NCBI GenBank assembly: GCA_037178855.1
Contig: JASJZC010000007.1
Coordinates: 6,944,001-7,008,000 of the forward strand
Length of the DNA stretch: 64,000 nucleotides
DNA from: Oscheius sp. JU75
Lineage: Eukaryota; Nematoda; Chromadorea; Rhabditida; Rhabditidae
Direction: 5' to 3'
This document shows, piece by piece, positions 1 through 14,134 of this stretch (position 1 is the stretch's first letter; each line of letters begins with the position of its first letter). The notes beneath the pieces are model-generated. The model saw only the letters and a list, made by a program, of their open reading frames with translations. It was not told the DNA's origin and ran no database searches. Both the position numbers and the translations under genes were made by a program.

Positions 1-14
1 GATTAACCGAATTA

Positions 15-2751
<2,737 letters not shown>

Positions 2752-3609
2752 TCCGGGCCGGACAGTGCGACGAACGGGTCATACGGGACTGGACATGCCG
2801 CGCCAGCCCTTCAGCACACCATCTTTTTCTCTACTATTTCTCCCAATCGATATCCGCGGCCGCTGCCCGCACCCACCCATGGCAGGCGGCCCTAGCCCCC
2901 ACAATTAATGCATTAGTCTGACCCTTATATACAATATTCTTGCAAAATTTGGCTTTTAGATTCGGGAGGTTTCTCCCCAGTTCTCTAACATTCTCTGTTA
3001 GATGTTTATTTTTTGCCTCTGGCTTTTGTCGCCAATGTTACGCTCAGACCCATTTCCATTGTTTTCCTCCCAGAGTCTTGCTCTGACAGCGCCATTAGCT
3101 GCCTTTGCTGTCAATAGTTTCTCCTCTTACTTGTTTGATGCTCAACAGCAGTTAGAAACCGTGAATAGAAGCCGCTTGAAAGAGAGTCTCCACTTAGGGG
3201 CACGACCTTTCTTTGCACTATTGTCCCAACGCACTCATTGGCGCCCAAATGTGGCTTGTTCTTCGCGTCCAATCCCAACTTTTTACCCGTCTGAAGCCAA
3301 TTTTTCCCAGTCTCTCGAGAGCCTCCAATATAAAGTCTTTGATGTGACAGTCCTATGAATGACAGAGTAGGCTGAGGCAATTATTCGCACACTGCCAAAA
3401 TGAACCTTACCAGTTGTGACACGCAAAACTAGTTCTCGTTCTCGACTTACCTCGTATAAAAACTTCCTCGATATGCACTAATACGTCCTGTTCTTACCAA
3501 TCCATTTATACCCGTACCCTATCCAATGCGATGGTGTTCAAGAACATGCTCTCTCACCTGTAACAGATTTTTCTATCTTTTCTCAGTTGAAGTTTTCAGA
3601 GTAGGAGGA
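2752..3609. other. Divergent intergenic region between grk-1 and the Ecdysoneless gene
   Basis: It separates two head-to-head starts, so it should hold both promoters. A GC-rich patch lies at 2840-2900 (CGCGGCCGCTGCCCGC core), close upstream of the kinase start. A TTTTCAG acceptor at 3593-3599, 10 bases before the Ecdysoneless ATG, is probably a trans-splice site. Open frames here show no recognisable protein. Confidence 0.5.
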
Positions 3610-5521
3610 ATGGAGCCATTATTAGAGTATTTCTTGTACAGAGGACCAGATTCAACTAACGAGCAGATTACAAAAGCGATAGTAGAAGCCACCAAGGATT
3701 ACGTCTTCGACGAGAATTCAATCGTTCTCACCTCTAAAGGTAGACATTCTTCTGTGCTTGTGAAGTTTGTTCCAAATTCAGGCTATAGTGGCATTCCTCT
3801 GAAGGGAAAGAGCTTCCTCAATGGCAGACGTGACGATCTTTGGAAAATTGTGGACGTCCTCTTCCAATTAAGCCAACATTTCGATGGATTAGTCTTTACG
3901 TGGGCTCTTACCGTTTCCTTTTGTTCAACATCTATCTGTAGGATAGCGACCAATGATCCGAAAGAGAATCTGTTTTACCGTGAATGTGAGAGAAACGAGG
4001 TTCTGCCAAAATGGGTTCAGTCAGCGGAAGATTTCAACAAAAGAGTGAGGATAAATCTGGCTTTAACTAGTTTCGTCATTCAGGTCTACGGCTACGGAGG
4101 CGTTCTTCATCTCATTTCTCCTCAAGTCAAGTCGAAACATCCCAATGTGCTTGACATTGACATTGTAAGAAAGTTTTCTCGTGAAACGCGAAACATTATC
4201 ATCACCGAGGCTGTAAAACAGGTACAGTTTTCGTTGCAAAGATTTCAAGATGCTGCTTGCAGAGAATCAATGTAACTTCTTCTAAGGAATATGGCTTGAA
4301 GAGAACAAGCGTGAATCTTCCCTCTGAACTAGCGTATGTTGCCAAGCAGAGACCGGATTTGCTCAGTATCGCCATCCGGGAACATATGAAGAGCTCGGCA
4401 GACCACGCGGTTAGTTTAGTCTGTTCTTTAACGGATTGACAATGTTTAGAAAGCAGAAAAACAGCTGGAAGTGTCTGATTGTGTCATGGTGTACGTTATC
4501 CTCAACTCTCGCGACTTCAAAGCAGTAATGGCCGTAGCAGACATAGATGCACCTTCGGACATTGTTTCTCATCGAATTGGTTGCGCACTCATTGAATTCG
4601 ACCACAAGTACTCTTCCTGCCAGAATGGGGCCATCGAGGAAGCTGATGAGGTCTTCCGCAATGTGGTGAGTTCAGTTTTTTTCTCGCAGCTCTGTTTATC
4701 GCCGCAAAACATAACAATCTATTTTCAGGAGGATGCTTTCGAACGTGAACGAATGTCCTCGCTTCTGGCGGCCATTCGCGGTAAGCCCCAAAGTCTCGCC
4801 CACCGATATCAGATGGCCAAATCTTTGGTGACGAGCAAACATCACGCCGAATGCAGGAAGCTGTACAATGGTATGGCTTTTTTCGTATTCCTGAAGGTTT
4901 TTCATTTTTAGATGGAATGACGTCATCGTCTGAAGCTCATGATTCCGCCTGTTCCGGAGATGACGAAGAGGATACGGGCAAGTCTAATCATCGAAAACAG
5001 GCTATAAACTTATTTATTCGGTTTTTGAACGTACTATTTCAGATGTACAAAAAGAGACGGGGTGATCTTGGAAAGAAGAGGGAACTCGCAGCGATAAGAC
5101 CGAAGGGGATTGTTCTGTAAGCACCAATGGTTAGAGTTTCAATCAACTTTTTGTAGTCGTGCTACAAGCGATGATGAACTGCCCACTCCCACCACCTCTG
5201 ATCAGCTTCGACACTTCGAGAGAGCTGTCAACGGCGACGATATTTATAAAGAATCATCGGATGAGAAGTCTCTAGGCGAAGAAGAGGCTTCTCTCGACCT
5301 ATTTTCATCCAAGCCGAAGATAAAGTCTGCTGAAGCCAAAATTCCCACACCGCGAATGGTAAAAAGCCGCTAATTCCTGTGCCTAAGGCCAAAAGTTTTA
5401 GCTGTCTGACCACGGAACAGCGAGTGATGATGACGGTGGTTTTGACGTCAGTGACCTACTCAATTCAGCTCCCCCTCTCGCAGCCAAGCTGGACGACTTT
5501 GAAGATTTCGACGATATTTAG
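3610..5521 (+). CDS. Ecdysoneless (ECD/SGT1) family protein
   Basis: ECD proteins are acidic, mainly nuclear factors linked to cell-cycle progression, pre-mRNA splicing and R2TP/PRP8 biology. I count about ten exons and roughly 500 residues. The N-terminal part has the family pattern: LEYFLYRGPD at the start, then EVLPKWVQSAEDFNKRV followed by VYGYGGVLHLISPQ, matching the ECD block LPKW...GELCIIP. Next come NLPSELAYVAKQRPDLL, the conserved KQRP block, and an acidic C-terminus ending LDDFEDFDDI. Introns are 39-60 bp; a 42-bp one at about 3915-3956 is supported because removing it restores the family pattern. The start at 3610 was chosen because a TTTTCAG acceptor lies just upstream; the frame stays open further upstream, but that stretch looks untranslated. 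A 42-bp in-frame segment at 5001-5042 may be a GC-AG intron. Family assignment rests on spaced motifs in a fast-evolving protein. Confidence 0.7.
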
Positions 5522-5929
5522 TTTATTGCTTAGGCACCTTATCAGTTTATGATTTGCTTTCAAACACAACGACTCGCTTATGAAAAAGCTTTCAGCTCCA
5601 AGATCTTGTTATTGCTCCTACACTTAGAAAACTGTTAAATTTATTCTCCATGGCCACGTCTTTCAATCTGCTCCTCCTCTCATTCAACTACTCATAATGA
5701 AATTACTTACGCATCTGATGCCTGCCCCAATATCTCTCTCGTGCTTTGTATATGTGCAATTACTCACAACTCCGGTGTGTTTGTATGCAGCCGTCATAAG
5801 ATTTGTCATGACAAGTTAGCCCTACAATGTACTGGTAAAACATATTCTACAATAAAATGGTCAATTTTTATGCTAATACCCGCCAGAGTGGGGACGGTAG
5901 ACTCTCGTTCAGTAAATGTGGTTTGGCTG
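5522..5929. other. Convergent 3' region of the Ecdysoneless and NELL-like genes
   Basis: The two stop codons face each other here. An AATAAA at 5851-5856 is a candidate poly(A) signal for the plus-strand gene. I see no further coding sequence. Confidence 0.5.
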
Positions 5930-8187
5930 CTAAATCCGGATTAAATTGAGACATGTGCGCTGGTCGATGCGTGGATGTCCAGGTAGACAATCACATCGGA
6001 AGCTCCCCTTCGTGTTCACGCAGGTCGATCCGGAGCATCCGCCGAGCTAAAAATGACTTTGGTTTGATATTTGAGCGTCCAAAATAAAATATGACGCCTT
6101 TGGCACCCCCGCTCTTCGCCTTGATCGACAAAGTGTGAAAAAGACGACGTCCCTTTGTTGCAATTTTTTCTAAGCTTAGCCGCCCGGAGCACGCGATCAT
6201 TCGGAGGCAGTAGTGGTTTTGAGCTAGACTCTCCGCAACACCATTGAAGACCAAAAGTTGACGCCTACCTGCTCCTGAACACTCCATGAGAAGCTACATT
6301 CATCGATGTCGTAGCAATATGTGCCATTTCCGAAGAAGCCCTACAAAACGAGAGAGAAATTGAAGGCTCAAATTTATAGGAAACCTCTTTACAGCGACAC
6401 TTGGCCCCCACTTTGGACGAGGTGCAAGTTGCGTCCTCGTGGCAGGAATGGACGCTGCAATAGTCGAAATTCAAACAAGAGGGACAACATTGTCCCTCTT
6501 CTTTCTTTTGTTGGTTCTTGGGACACGGAAGTACAGGACACATATGTTCATGGCTGCAATGAACAAATTATCCTTTCCCTTTGTATGTTCTTACTTCAAT
6601 TTGCAGTGAACAGAGCCGTCTGTGCACTCACAACGGACACACGTCTCCGGCCAAAAAACGGACCCGTGATGGTAGAAAATGCCATTGAATTCACACTTAA
6701 AAGACTTCTTTGTGTCATTCCGGCGGAAAAGTTACTTTTTTTCCGCACCGTGTCGGGCAACATCCGTCAACTTCTTGTATGGGGAAAGTACAGTTTTCAA
6801 GAGGAATACAACCAAGTTCTTCACTCTAAAACTGGATTCCTGACTATCAAGGTTTAATACTACCTTGCAAATCCCACTACCCTGATTGTGGTCGTCACCA
6901 AAGGCTGATATCTGGCGCTGAAAATAAGAATATTCAAATGCCTCAAGGGAATTCTTTCAATTAATCATTGGATGCCAGAGCGGTAATGAATTCAACACGG
7001 TCCTCTCGCACTGCCTACACATGACATAAAGATTCTCTGGGAGAGCAAAGTGTCAATTACCGACGAGGCAGTGTCCCGATGGCTTACTTTGTTCTCTATT
7101 CGTTCCTTATTAGTCGGCGATTCCTGATGCTTCAAGACGCTGCAGAATTGAGGAAGAGGATTGCCAGATGACACTTGGATATTCTCATAGAAATGAGGAA
7201 GTGATCCCAAGCTGATTTGTGGGGTGGGTATCCTGATATACTACATTTTTCGGACAACATACTACATACCTGAAGTCAATGTCACTAATTTGTTCCTGCA
7301 TGACAGTGTGACATTTTGAAGTCACCACGAGAAGTCTGTCGGAGACAGTCAAAATTATTTGTAGTGGGTAGTCTGTTTGGGGAATCTGGGCTGTCAACAA
7401 GCTGACATTACTATCATTTAGAGGTAGAACGACTTTGAGCTGAAACAAAATCTTCAACTGTTGCGGTTGGATTAACCAAATTATGCCTTGCGACCTCGAT
7501 CGAAAATACAGGGTCTTGGTACTTTTCGTCATCTCCCTGAATGATGACTCCCGTTGCATTTGCACTCTCCACGGTCCATCTGACAAACGCGTTGTGGTAC
7601 TTGAAATTGTTCCAAATTGCATCCCTCTAAAACAATCTGGTCAACCCATTTGCTGGATTCGTCTATTGCTTGGGTTTATTCGTCTCGTCGGACTCACAGA
7701 ATGGCATTTCCGTCCTATGGGTTCACTCTCTCGCTGACTAGAGCAGTTAAACATTTTTTGGTTATCTGGAGTACCAAGTGCAGTGCACTGTTTTGACGGA
7801 TGTAACGGAGCATAAATCCGACGGAATTTTTTCCACACAGCCTTTTGCTTTCTCACTCTCCTCGCGCGCCAGCATACAAAATAAAAGGAATTGTGGTAAT
7901 GCAATTTTTTTCAATAGGTTTTCGAGCCTTTCTCAGCAAAATAAGTTCAACTTTTTGTTTTGACATGTAGATTATCTCACCTCACTTGTTGATATGCTCC
8001 GAGCATGCCCAAGGGGGATCAAACTCCCCAAGAAGAAGACAAGTAGCGACATATGAAGGCTAAACAGCCCTTCCCTAAGGGCTATTTATTGTGTATCAAA
8101 TTTCCGGGACCTGGAAAACTAATAAACTGTGGAAAATTGCACATCGAGAGAAGGTACTGACTGAGAAAGGACAATCAATGAAGCCAT
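5930..8187 (-). CDS. NELL-like secreted protein (TSPN/LamG, VWC, EGF modules)
   Basis: NELL proteins are secreted, oligomeric, extracellular signalling or matrix proteins. Reading 5' to 3' on the minus strand: a hydrophobic leader around 8187 (MASLIVLSQS, also hydrophobic upstream, so the true start is uncertain); a thrombospondin-N/laminin-G-like part (7400-7610, DAIWNNFKYHNAFVRW, then DYPLQIILTVSDRLLVVTSKC); a polar linker; a first cysteine block with DGCCPTRCGKK; a VWC domain (CEFNGIFYHHGS, FWPETCVRCECTDGSVHC, later EGQCCPSC); one EGF (CSVHSCHEDATC...GFFGNGTYC); and a calcium-binding EGF beginning DIDEC and ending CVNTKGSFRCDCLPG. The stop follows at once, so it is much shorter than vertebrate NELL1/2, which have about six EGFs and further VWC domains. 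One 40-bp intron uses a TTTTAAG acceptor. Exons between 6920 and 7090 and the 5' end are uncertain. Confidence 0.65.
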
Positions 8188-10883
8188 AAGGAGGAAAAAG
8201 AAGATCACACAATCGACTAAAGGCTTTCCGCAAAGCTCATCCTGTTTTGCGCCGAGATTATGCACTCGGACCACCGTGCTGACTGATGCCCCTAAGCGCT
8301 TTTTGAGATCCAATTAGCTAAATGAGGGGAAACTATGAAGTACAACGGGGTCGGATTAAGCCTACCCGTTTTTTATAGCCAGTATTACCCCGCCCATTCT
8401 CACAAACCTATCCACAAAACAGATTAGCCTTCTCCACGTAGTAGCAGGTCGGAAATCGTGCCATGTTTAAGAATGGTAACGGCAATGCTTATTTTTGGAT
8501 GTGAAGTAAAAAAAGTCTTTGAGACCTCTCTCAAATTCAAAAAGACGGAGCATTGAGCCCCTTTCGGAAACATAAGACGTAAATCTTTTTGAACGCCTCC
8601 CGCTGAAACGAAAACATCTCGGGCCCGAGTCAGCAATCGTAGATCGCGCTCGAATAACAATTGAGTCAGTGAGAAAGTGGGAAGTTATTTTTTCATCCAG
8701 TGGAAAAGGCGACAATTGAGAGTCTCGGTCTGCATTCAGCTAATATTTTCCGAGGTTGTTAGATGATGAAGCAGGAAGTCAGCCATTTAGTGGTCAAAAA
8801 CACAGTACTTACATTAAATCGACGGTTTTTACCCTCTACTTCTATAAATTTGTAACGTACAGATAACCTTATGCTCACATATCTATAAATGGTCGGAACA
8901 TCTTAACTTCATAAAAAGTGGTCGTTATCAAGGGATTGCCGGGTCTTAGCAAGATTAATCTTAAGAACGGTCGTGTGCAAGAGTGGAGTCAAGAAATGAG
9001 GGAAGGAAGGCGGAATAGAAGAACAATACTCCCATTCACATAGACGATTCATTGAAGCGAAAGTTGTGCATCTGACAGGCTAACAGAATGAACACGAGAT
9101 ACTAGATTATCGGCCATGTTTGAGCGTTTTTTCGTAGTCGCGAGAAACGCTAATAATTATGTGTAAGTTGCGACAATCTCGAACAATTAAAGACTTTCAA
9201 GTAGAGCAAACGCTCAAAGAGAGAGAGAGTGTGTTCCGACAATTAGAATAAACAAAAAGTTGAGAGAGGTTTTATTGCCCAAGTGTGAGTTACCTCGTTC
9301 CGAAGATGATTGCATTTGCTCTCATGGGCTTTCGAATTAGAATGAGCGGCGTTTGTAAACGAAACAGCATAATCAAGGTTGCGTTTCTGCAATACCTCTC
9401 TTGTATGGAATCAAACAAAACGACTAGAAAAACGACGAGATTAGCAGAAAGACACGATTTGCAGGATTTTCAGGGAACATTGGCAATATAATGATATCTT
9501 TGTTTTTGTTGAAGCCGTGCCTTTCTACGCATATTATCTATACTATACGCCTGTATATTCCCCTATTAACAGTATTTCATTGTTTGCTTTCAATGGATCG
9601 TGGTGCAGATGCTCCGTTTTGTGGAAGGTTGTAACATTGTTATTGAACGATAACATCTTTTTAGAATGGGTTTGTGGACAAAACGACAAAAGTTTACGCG
9701 ATTTTCTGTGTTCAACACATTGAATAAAATTCCTCACGGCGGCTAGAATTCAGATTTGTTATTTCTCGTACCACAAAGTAGGCTTTGACTGACTTACCGT
9801 TTTCAATAATGCCTTTTCAGGCTATCTGGACCGCTACAGCAAAGCTTATTTCCAACACGACCATCCTGCATAGATGAACGGAAGAAGAACACTGAATGCG
9901 CCGGTCGATACGACTTTTTCTACTGTGTATCAGTATTACTTTAATTATTGGTGTTTACTTTCATTAGTTTCGACTCTTCGGTATGCTCTTGTATCTGTTA
10001 CTTTAAAATTTAAGAATGACGCAAAATTCCTACTGTTGAACTCAAAGCCACAAGCGGAAATTAACGAGAAACAGATAGTAAACAAGTTCAGGTTAGTCAG
10101 TGTTCACTGATGATTTTACGTTTCTAGAGCTTCTAATTTGGATCCCTAATTCAAAACGGTTTTGACTGAACAAGCTACTGTGTTTCTACTAAAGGGATGG
10201 CTATGATTGTTATGTTGATTATCATTCGAAAAAAATTATTGTAAAGGATTCTAAGCGTGGATAGGTTTACAGAAAACGAGGCAAAGCGAATGCAAACTAC
10301 ATTGCTTTGGACTTCCATGAAAAGGATTAAAACAAGAAAGGGGGATGGTCTCGTGCCCCAAAGCACGAATTGGACACACGTTGGAATACAATATGAAGTG
10401 TGTGGAGAAACGAACTACAATCACAACTACTACTGAAGCACCCGACTTTTTTGCCAGTAATAATCCGATTCTTCCAAAACTGCTCGATTTCTACTTTTTT
10501 TGCCCATTTCCCATTCCTCGACCCAACTCCTTGTCCAAGTAATGCTAACGCCCCTTGGGGCTCGATGCCAGTAATCATTCTTCCAAAACTGCTCGATTTC
10601 TACTTCCTTCTGTCCAACTGTCGTGACCCTTTCCTTCCACTTCAACCTGTCCGCATTCCCTCCAATCGAGGTACCGTGACAGGAGCAATATCCTCCCAAC
10701 GAAGCTATCTGCCAAACCGACTCGATTTGGCTTGACTTGCCAACAAGTAGTGTGCGCACAAAATAGTGCTCACTAATTGGCAATATTGGCTTCAGACAGA
10801 CAGACAGAGACGCGAGGAAATTTTAAAATAGAGATATTCAAAACCCGAACATTTATTAAAGCTAAACGCTATTATCAAAGCTG
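8188..10883. other. 2.7 kb gene-poor intergenic region
   Basis: I find no ORF with a recognisable domain or coherent exon chain. It lies upstream of the NELL-like start and downstream of the first lectin gene. Contents are a perfect 7-bp-arm inverted repeat near 8068-8085 (AGCCCTT/AAGGGCT, just inside the NELL-like gene's 5' side), a GAGAGAGAGAG run near 9220, and a direct repeat at 10452-10605. A small unrecognised gene cannot be excluded. Confidence 0.4.
10452..10605. repeat. Direct repeat, two copies about 109 bp apart
   Basis: The 29-bp stretch beginning ATTCTTCCAAAACTGCTCGA is identical at 10468-10496 and 10577-10605. Each copy is preceded by TGCCAGTAAT with a small indel between the two parts. 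There is no third copy nearby and no associated ORF, so this looks like a local duplication. Confidence 0.85.
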
Positions 10884-11745
10884 TTACGGTAACTTTTTAC
10901 AAATCCATCTTCCAGCTATTAAAGATAGACATGGAGATTGGTACCATTCTCCTTGTGGCACAAAAGTGGGAGGCACAGGAAGTGGAAGAGGAGTTGCGAC
11001 GAGCTGAGTACAGCCAGTGGCTATCTGTGGGCCGCAAAGAGGCATGATGGGGATTCCAACGGGCGAGAGCCATGGAGGTGGATAGTCGCTCTGTAAAAAT
11101 TAAATAATATTTGGTGATACATACTGGTGTTGCATCATTCCATGTAAATGTGACCGAAGCGGGACAAAATCCTGGAACATTAAGACCGTTCCCTTGTTGC
11201 TCTAATCCAATCCATGGTTGAAGTGCCAAGCCGAGAGTTTGAACAATAATGTTATTCGTTAATGCCGAGAGTCCCAAACAGATCATTGTGCATAGGGATA
11301 ATTAAAGTTACCGTATAAAAATGCGTTTTCTCCAGCGGAATGGATTGATGCCAAGTTTCCACCATCGGCTGCACAGTTCGCTTGGGCTTGGGGCTGAGTT
11401 TTTAACAGACTCGTAAGGGCCAAAGTGATGGGACCAGCAACTTTAACAGAATAGCAGTAGCCAGTGGGAGCATAGTACTCATAAGCTTGTCCATCAACGC
11501 CTGGTGCACAAGGATTTGTTGTCGTAGTTGTGGTAGTTGTCGTCGTTGTCGTAGAAGTAGTTGTCGTTGTTAGGAGTGGGTTCACGGTAGTGGTTGTGGT
11601 CCCGCTACTGATGCCAGGCAGACCTTCGGCTGAGACAGTTGATATCCACAGATGGAAAAACGTACTTACGTGAGCTTGTTGCTATGCAGCCTAGGGCTAC
11701 AGTAATAAGCAGGTCAAGGACAGCAGCAAAGCAAGCAATTAACAT
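10884..11745 (-). CDS. C-type-lectin-like secreted protein, copy 1 (possibly splice-defective)
   Basis: Exon 1 (11670-11745, 76 bp) encodes a hydrophobic leader MLIACFAAVLDLLITVALGC. Exon 2 begins at 11629 and encodes a threonine-rich linker (long TTTTT run), then CAPGVDG, GYCYSVK, and the CTLD helix region QANCAADGGNLASIHS. Exon 3 has the core WIGLEQ and FTWNDATP. Exon 4 ends QGEWYQSPC...AGRWICKKLP. The calcium/sugar loop motifs EPN and QPD are absent, replaced by a proline-rich stretch, so sugar binding is doubtful. The intron between exons 3 and 4 is only 34 bp. The intron between exons 2 and 3 has a good donor at 11311 but GG instead of AG at the expected acceptor (11274-11275), and the retained frame hits a TGA after LYGNFNYPYAQ. 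The paralogue at 12419-13223 has a normal acceptor there. The gene may be a recent pseudogene, carry an assembly error, or use another acceptor. Confidence 0.75.
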
Positions 11746-12418
11746 TGAACAATGGGGTGAAGGGCAAGATCCGATTCACTAAGCGGAACTTTTTCCTGTT
11801 CCCGCCGCTTCACTCCAGCTTTCCATCAGGATGAAAAAGTGATACTACGAAAAAAGCGATCTATTGAAACTGAAATTGGGAGATTAGATCAAAGATTGCA
11901 AGTTGTAGACAGAGATTTTAACTATAAGGCTGAAAACACTTTCTATTAGTGCTGACGACAAGCTTTCTATTCAACTCTATAGGTTAGTAAAAGAATTATT
12001 AAACTCCACGAAAACTAGAGTCCAATCTTGTTTTACAGGTTTGTTTATCCGGAACATAAGCGCGAACCTGAAAAATGCTGCCGTACTTCTGTCAATTCTG
12101 CAAGTTTGCAATGTGTTGGATATATACGATGCGCCTTTATCCAAAATCTACAAAGATCACACACCTGCTTGATTCGATTTCATTGCTGTCCACGAGATTT
12201 TCACCCAGTTCAGCAGAGTGCAATAAAAAGTTTGTTCGCGATGGTTTCTTGGGACCCGAATGATACCAAAAAGTAGTTTACCTATATAGCCCAAAAGCTT
12301 TTGTGAGCCGCCTCTTCGAAAAATAACGTTATTGCAAAAAAGGCTAAAGCTTTATTATAGTTATTATTATTAATATTATACATATCCGTATTTATAAGTA
12401 TTACATCTTGGCAGTCTA
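11746..12418. other. Spacer between the two lectin paralogues
   Basis: This is the upstream region of lectin copy 1 and the downstream region of copy 2. It is AT-rich, with a TTATTATTATTAATATTATA run at 12359-12380. No coding sequence is supported. Confidence 0.5.
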
Positions 12419-13223
12419 TTACAAAGGCTTCTTGCAAATCCATCGGCCAGCAACTAAAGATAGACAAGGAGATTGGTACCATTCTCCTTGTGGCACAAAA
12501 GTGGGAGGCACAGGAAGAGGAAGAGGAGTTGCGACGAGCTGAGTACATCCAGTCGCTGCTTGCAAGCCGCAGGCAGGCATGACAGGAACTCCAAGAGGCG
12601 CCAGCCAATTTGGGCCGTAGTTAACCTGCAAAGCCGTAAACATGACGAAAACTAAAAACACACAGGCATTGTATCGGTCCATTGGAAAGTGACTGAAGCA
12701 GGACAAAATCCAGGAATTGGAATAATAGGTCCGTCTCCGACTTGTTCTAGACCGATCCATGGCTGCAGAGCCAGGCCGAGAACTTGGATAAAGAGATTTC
12801 CTGTTACTTCCGAAAGTCCTGCAAAAGGAGTATGACATGTTAAATTCATAACATACCAAACAAGAATTGATTCTCTGCCGCACTCTCGATTGAGGCCAAA
12901 TCACCACCATCAGCCACACAGTTGGCTCTTGCTTGTGGCTGTGTCTTCAACAAGCCCAATAAACCACCATCAAGAGGTCCGGCAGCTTTGACAGAATAGC
13001 AGTAACCTGTAGTAGCAAAATATTCGTATGCTGCACCATCTGCACCAGGCGGACAGATTCTAGTGGTTGTGGTGGTGGTCGGTGTTGTTGTGGTCACTAG
13101 CCCCTCGGCTGAAACTCACCCTTCCCATGTCCGGAGAAGGAACCTACGTGAACTAGTAGCTATACACGCGTAAGCTACAACTGTAAGCAGGTCAAGTAGA
13201 AAAATAAGACGAGCAACGGACAT
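12419..13223 (-). CDS. C-type-lectin-like secreted protein, copy 2
   Basis: An intact paralogue of the gene at 10884-11745 with the same four-exon layout and intron phases. Exon 1 is again 76 bp (13148-13223) and encodes a leader, MSVARLIFLLDLLTVVAYAC. Exon 2 starts at 13108 with a shorter threonine-rich linker, then CPPGADGAAYEYF, GYCYSVKAAG and QARANCVADGGDLASIES. Exon 3 carries GLSEVTGNLFIQ, LQPWIGLEQ and the CPASVTFQWTDTMP block. Exon 4 carries YGPNWLAPLGVPVMPACG and ends YQSPCLSLVAGRWICKKPL. About 220 residues. The WIGL core and CTLD cysteines are present, but EPN/QPD sugar-binding loops are not. CTLD proteins of this size are typical of expanded nematode clec families, many of them secreted from gut or epidermis; the specific role cannot be inferred. 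Confidence 0.85.
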
Positions 13224-14134
13224 TAGAAAGCCGACAGTACATTAAGGACACGTTTGAAATCTCGCCGGCGGACTTTTTAATCTGGTTCCCGCGCTGTATA
13301 CGATAAGGACGATCAGATCCGAAGAATGAAAAAACAACATATTTGGAATGTTGAACCCAAACTAATGCTGATCTTTAACTTATTTTGGGTCCTGCACACG
13401 AGTATAACTTGTAAGATTGTCTTGGCGAAGCTTGCCATTAAGTTGAATAATATGAACAAAAAAGCGCGCAAATCAACTAAAGACCATACTAGAGAGGCTT
13501 GCTCTTCTTCAGAGTGAGTAATACACGAAAACACCCAATACATAAACAATGTGGACGATTCTCGATATTTGCTCTTTACATTAGCAGTGTTTGACTCAGT
13601 AGCAATGCAAGTGTTATCGTTCAGATTCAATGACATTCTTCTTGTGTACATGCATCACGACGACGGCAAAGAGACAATGGGGCAAAAATAGAGGTCAGAA
13701 AATGTGTATTGTTGTAAACAAAGCTACGTTAAGTTTGTGTGCTTAAAAAGCAGAATGACTCATCTTCTATCCATCTTTTGTTTAGTCAACTCAGTGAGTT
13801 TCGAAGAATTTGACTCTCTTAATTTTCTTAGAAAGAGAGATGAGCTGATTTTACCATTCTTCTATTGTTCCAGAAATAATTAAGCAGACTTTTTGACACA
13901 CGCGTCGCGCCAGTGCTAATCGGCCGACCCCAAGTGTGCGCACAATCGATACCCACACAAGTTTTTCTCTCAGTGGTCCGTTCCTGCTATTTCTAGTTTC
14001 CCATATCTGGGTAAGTTCCTTTTCATCTGCTAGCATTGCACTGTAACTGAACGGTTTTTATCTCCACCTTGCAACCAGTGCTTTCTTCACAGATCGAAAG
14101 GTTGTAAACATGTTAATTTCGGCTTTTTTTTAGG
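13224..14134. other. Divergent intergenic region, lectin 2 / mkk-4
   Basis: No convincing gene; an open stretch at 13326-13517 has no recognisable features. A CG-rich element (GCGTCGC at 13902-13908) lies about 230 bp before the mkk-4 start and recurs upstream of other genes in the window. A TTTTTTTTAG acceptor ending at 14133 lies one base before the mkk-4 ATG and is probably the trans-splice site. Confidence 0.5.
13902..13908. promoter_or_regulatory. CG-rich promoter element upstream of mkk-4
   Basis: GCGTCGC heptamer within ACGCGTCGCGCC, in otherwise AT-rich sequence about 230 bp upstream of the start codon. The same heptamer, or its complement, lies at 39245, 51746, 51762 and 61665, each upstream of a gene. 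A promoter role is inferred. Confidence 0.35.

Noticed and set aside
8065..8090. Inverted repeat AGCCCTT/AAGGGCT as a transposon end or structured RNA
   Set aside because: Single 7-bp stem with no partner terminal repeat, target-site duplication or transposase.
11520..11600. Thr-codon (ACA/ACG/ACT) repeat as a microsatellite of separate interest
   Set aside because: It encodes the Thr-rich linker of the lectin and is explained by the gene.
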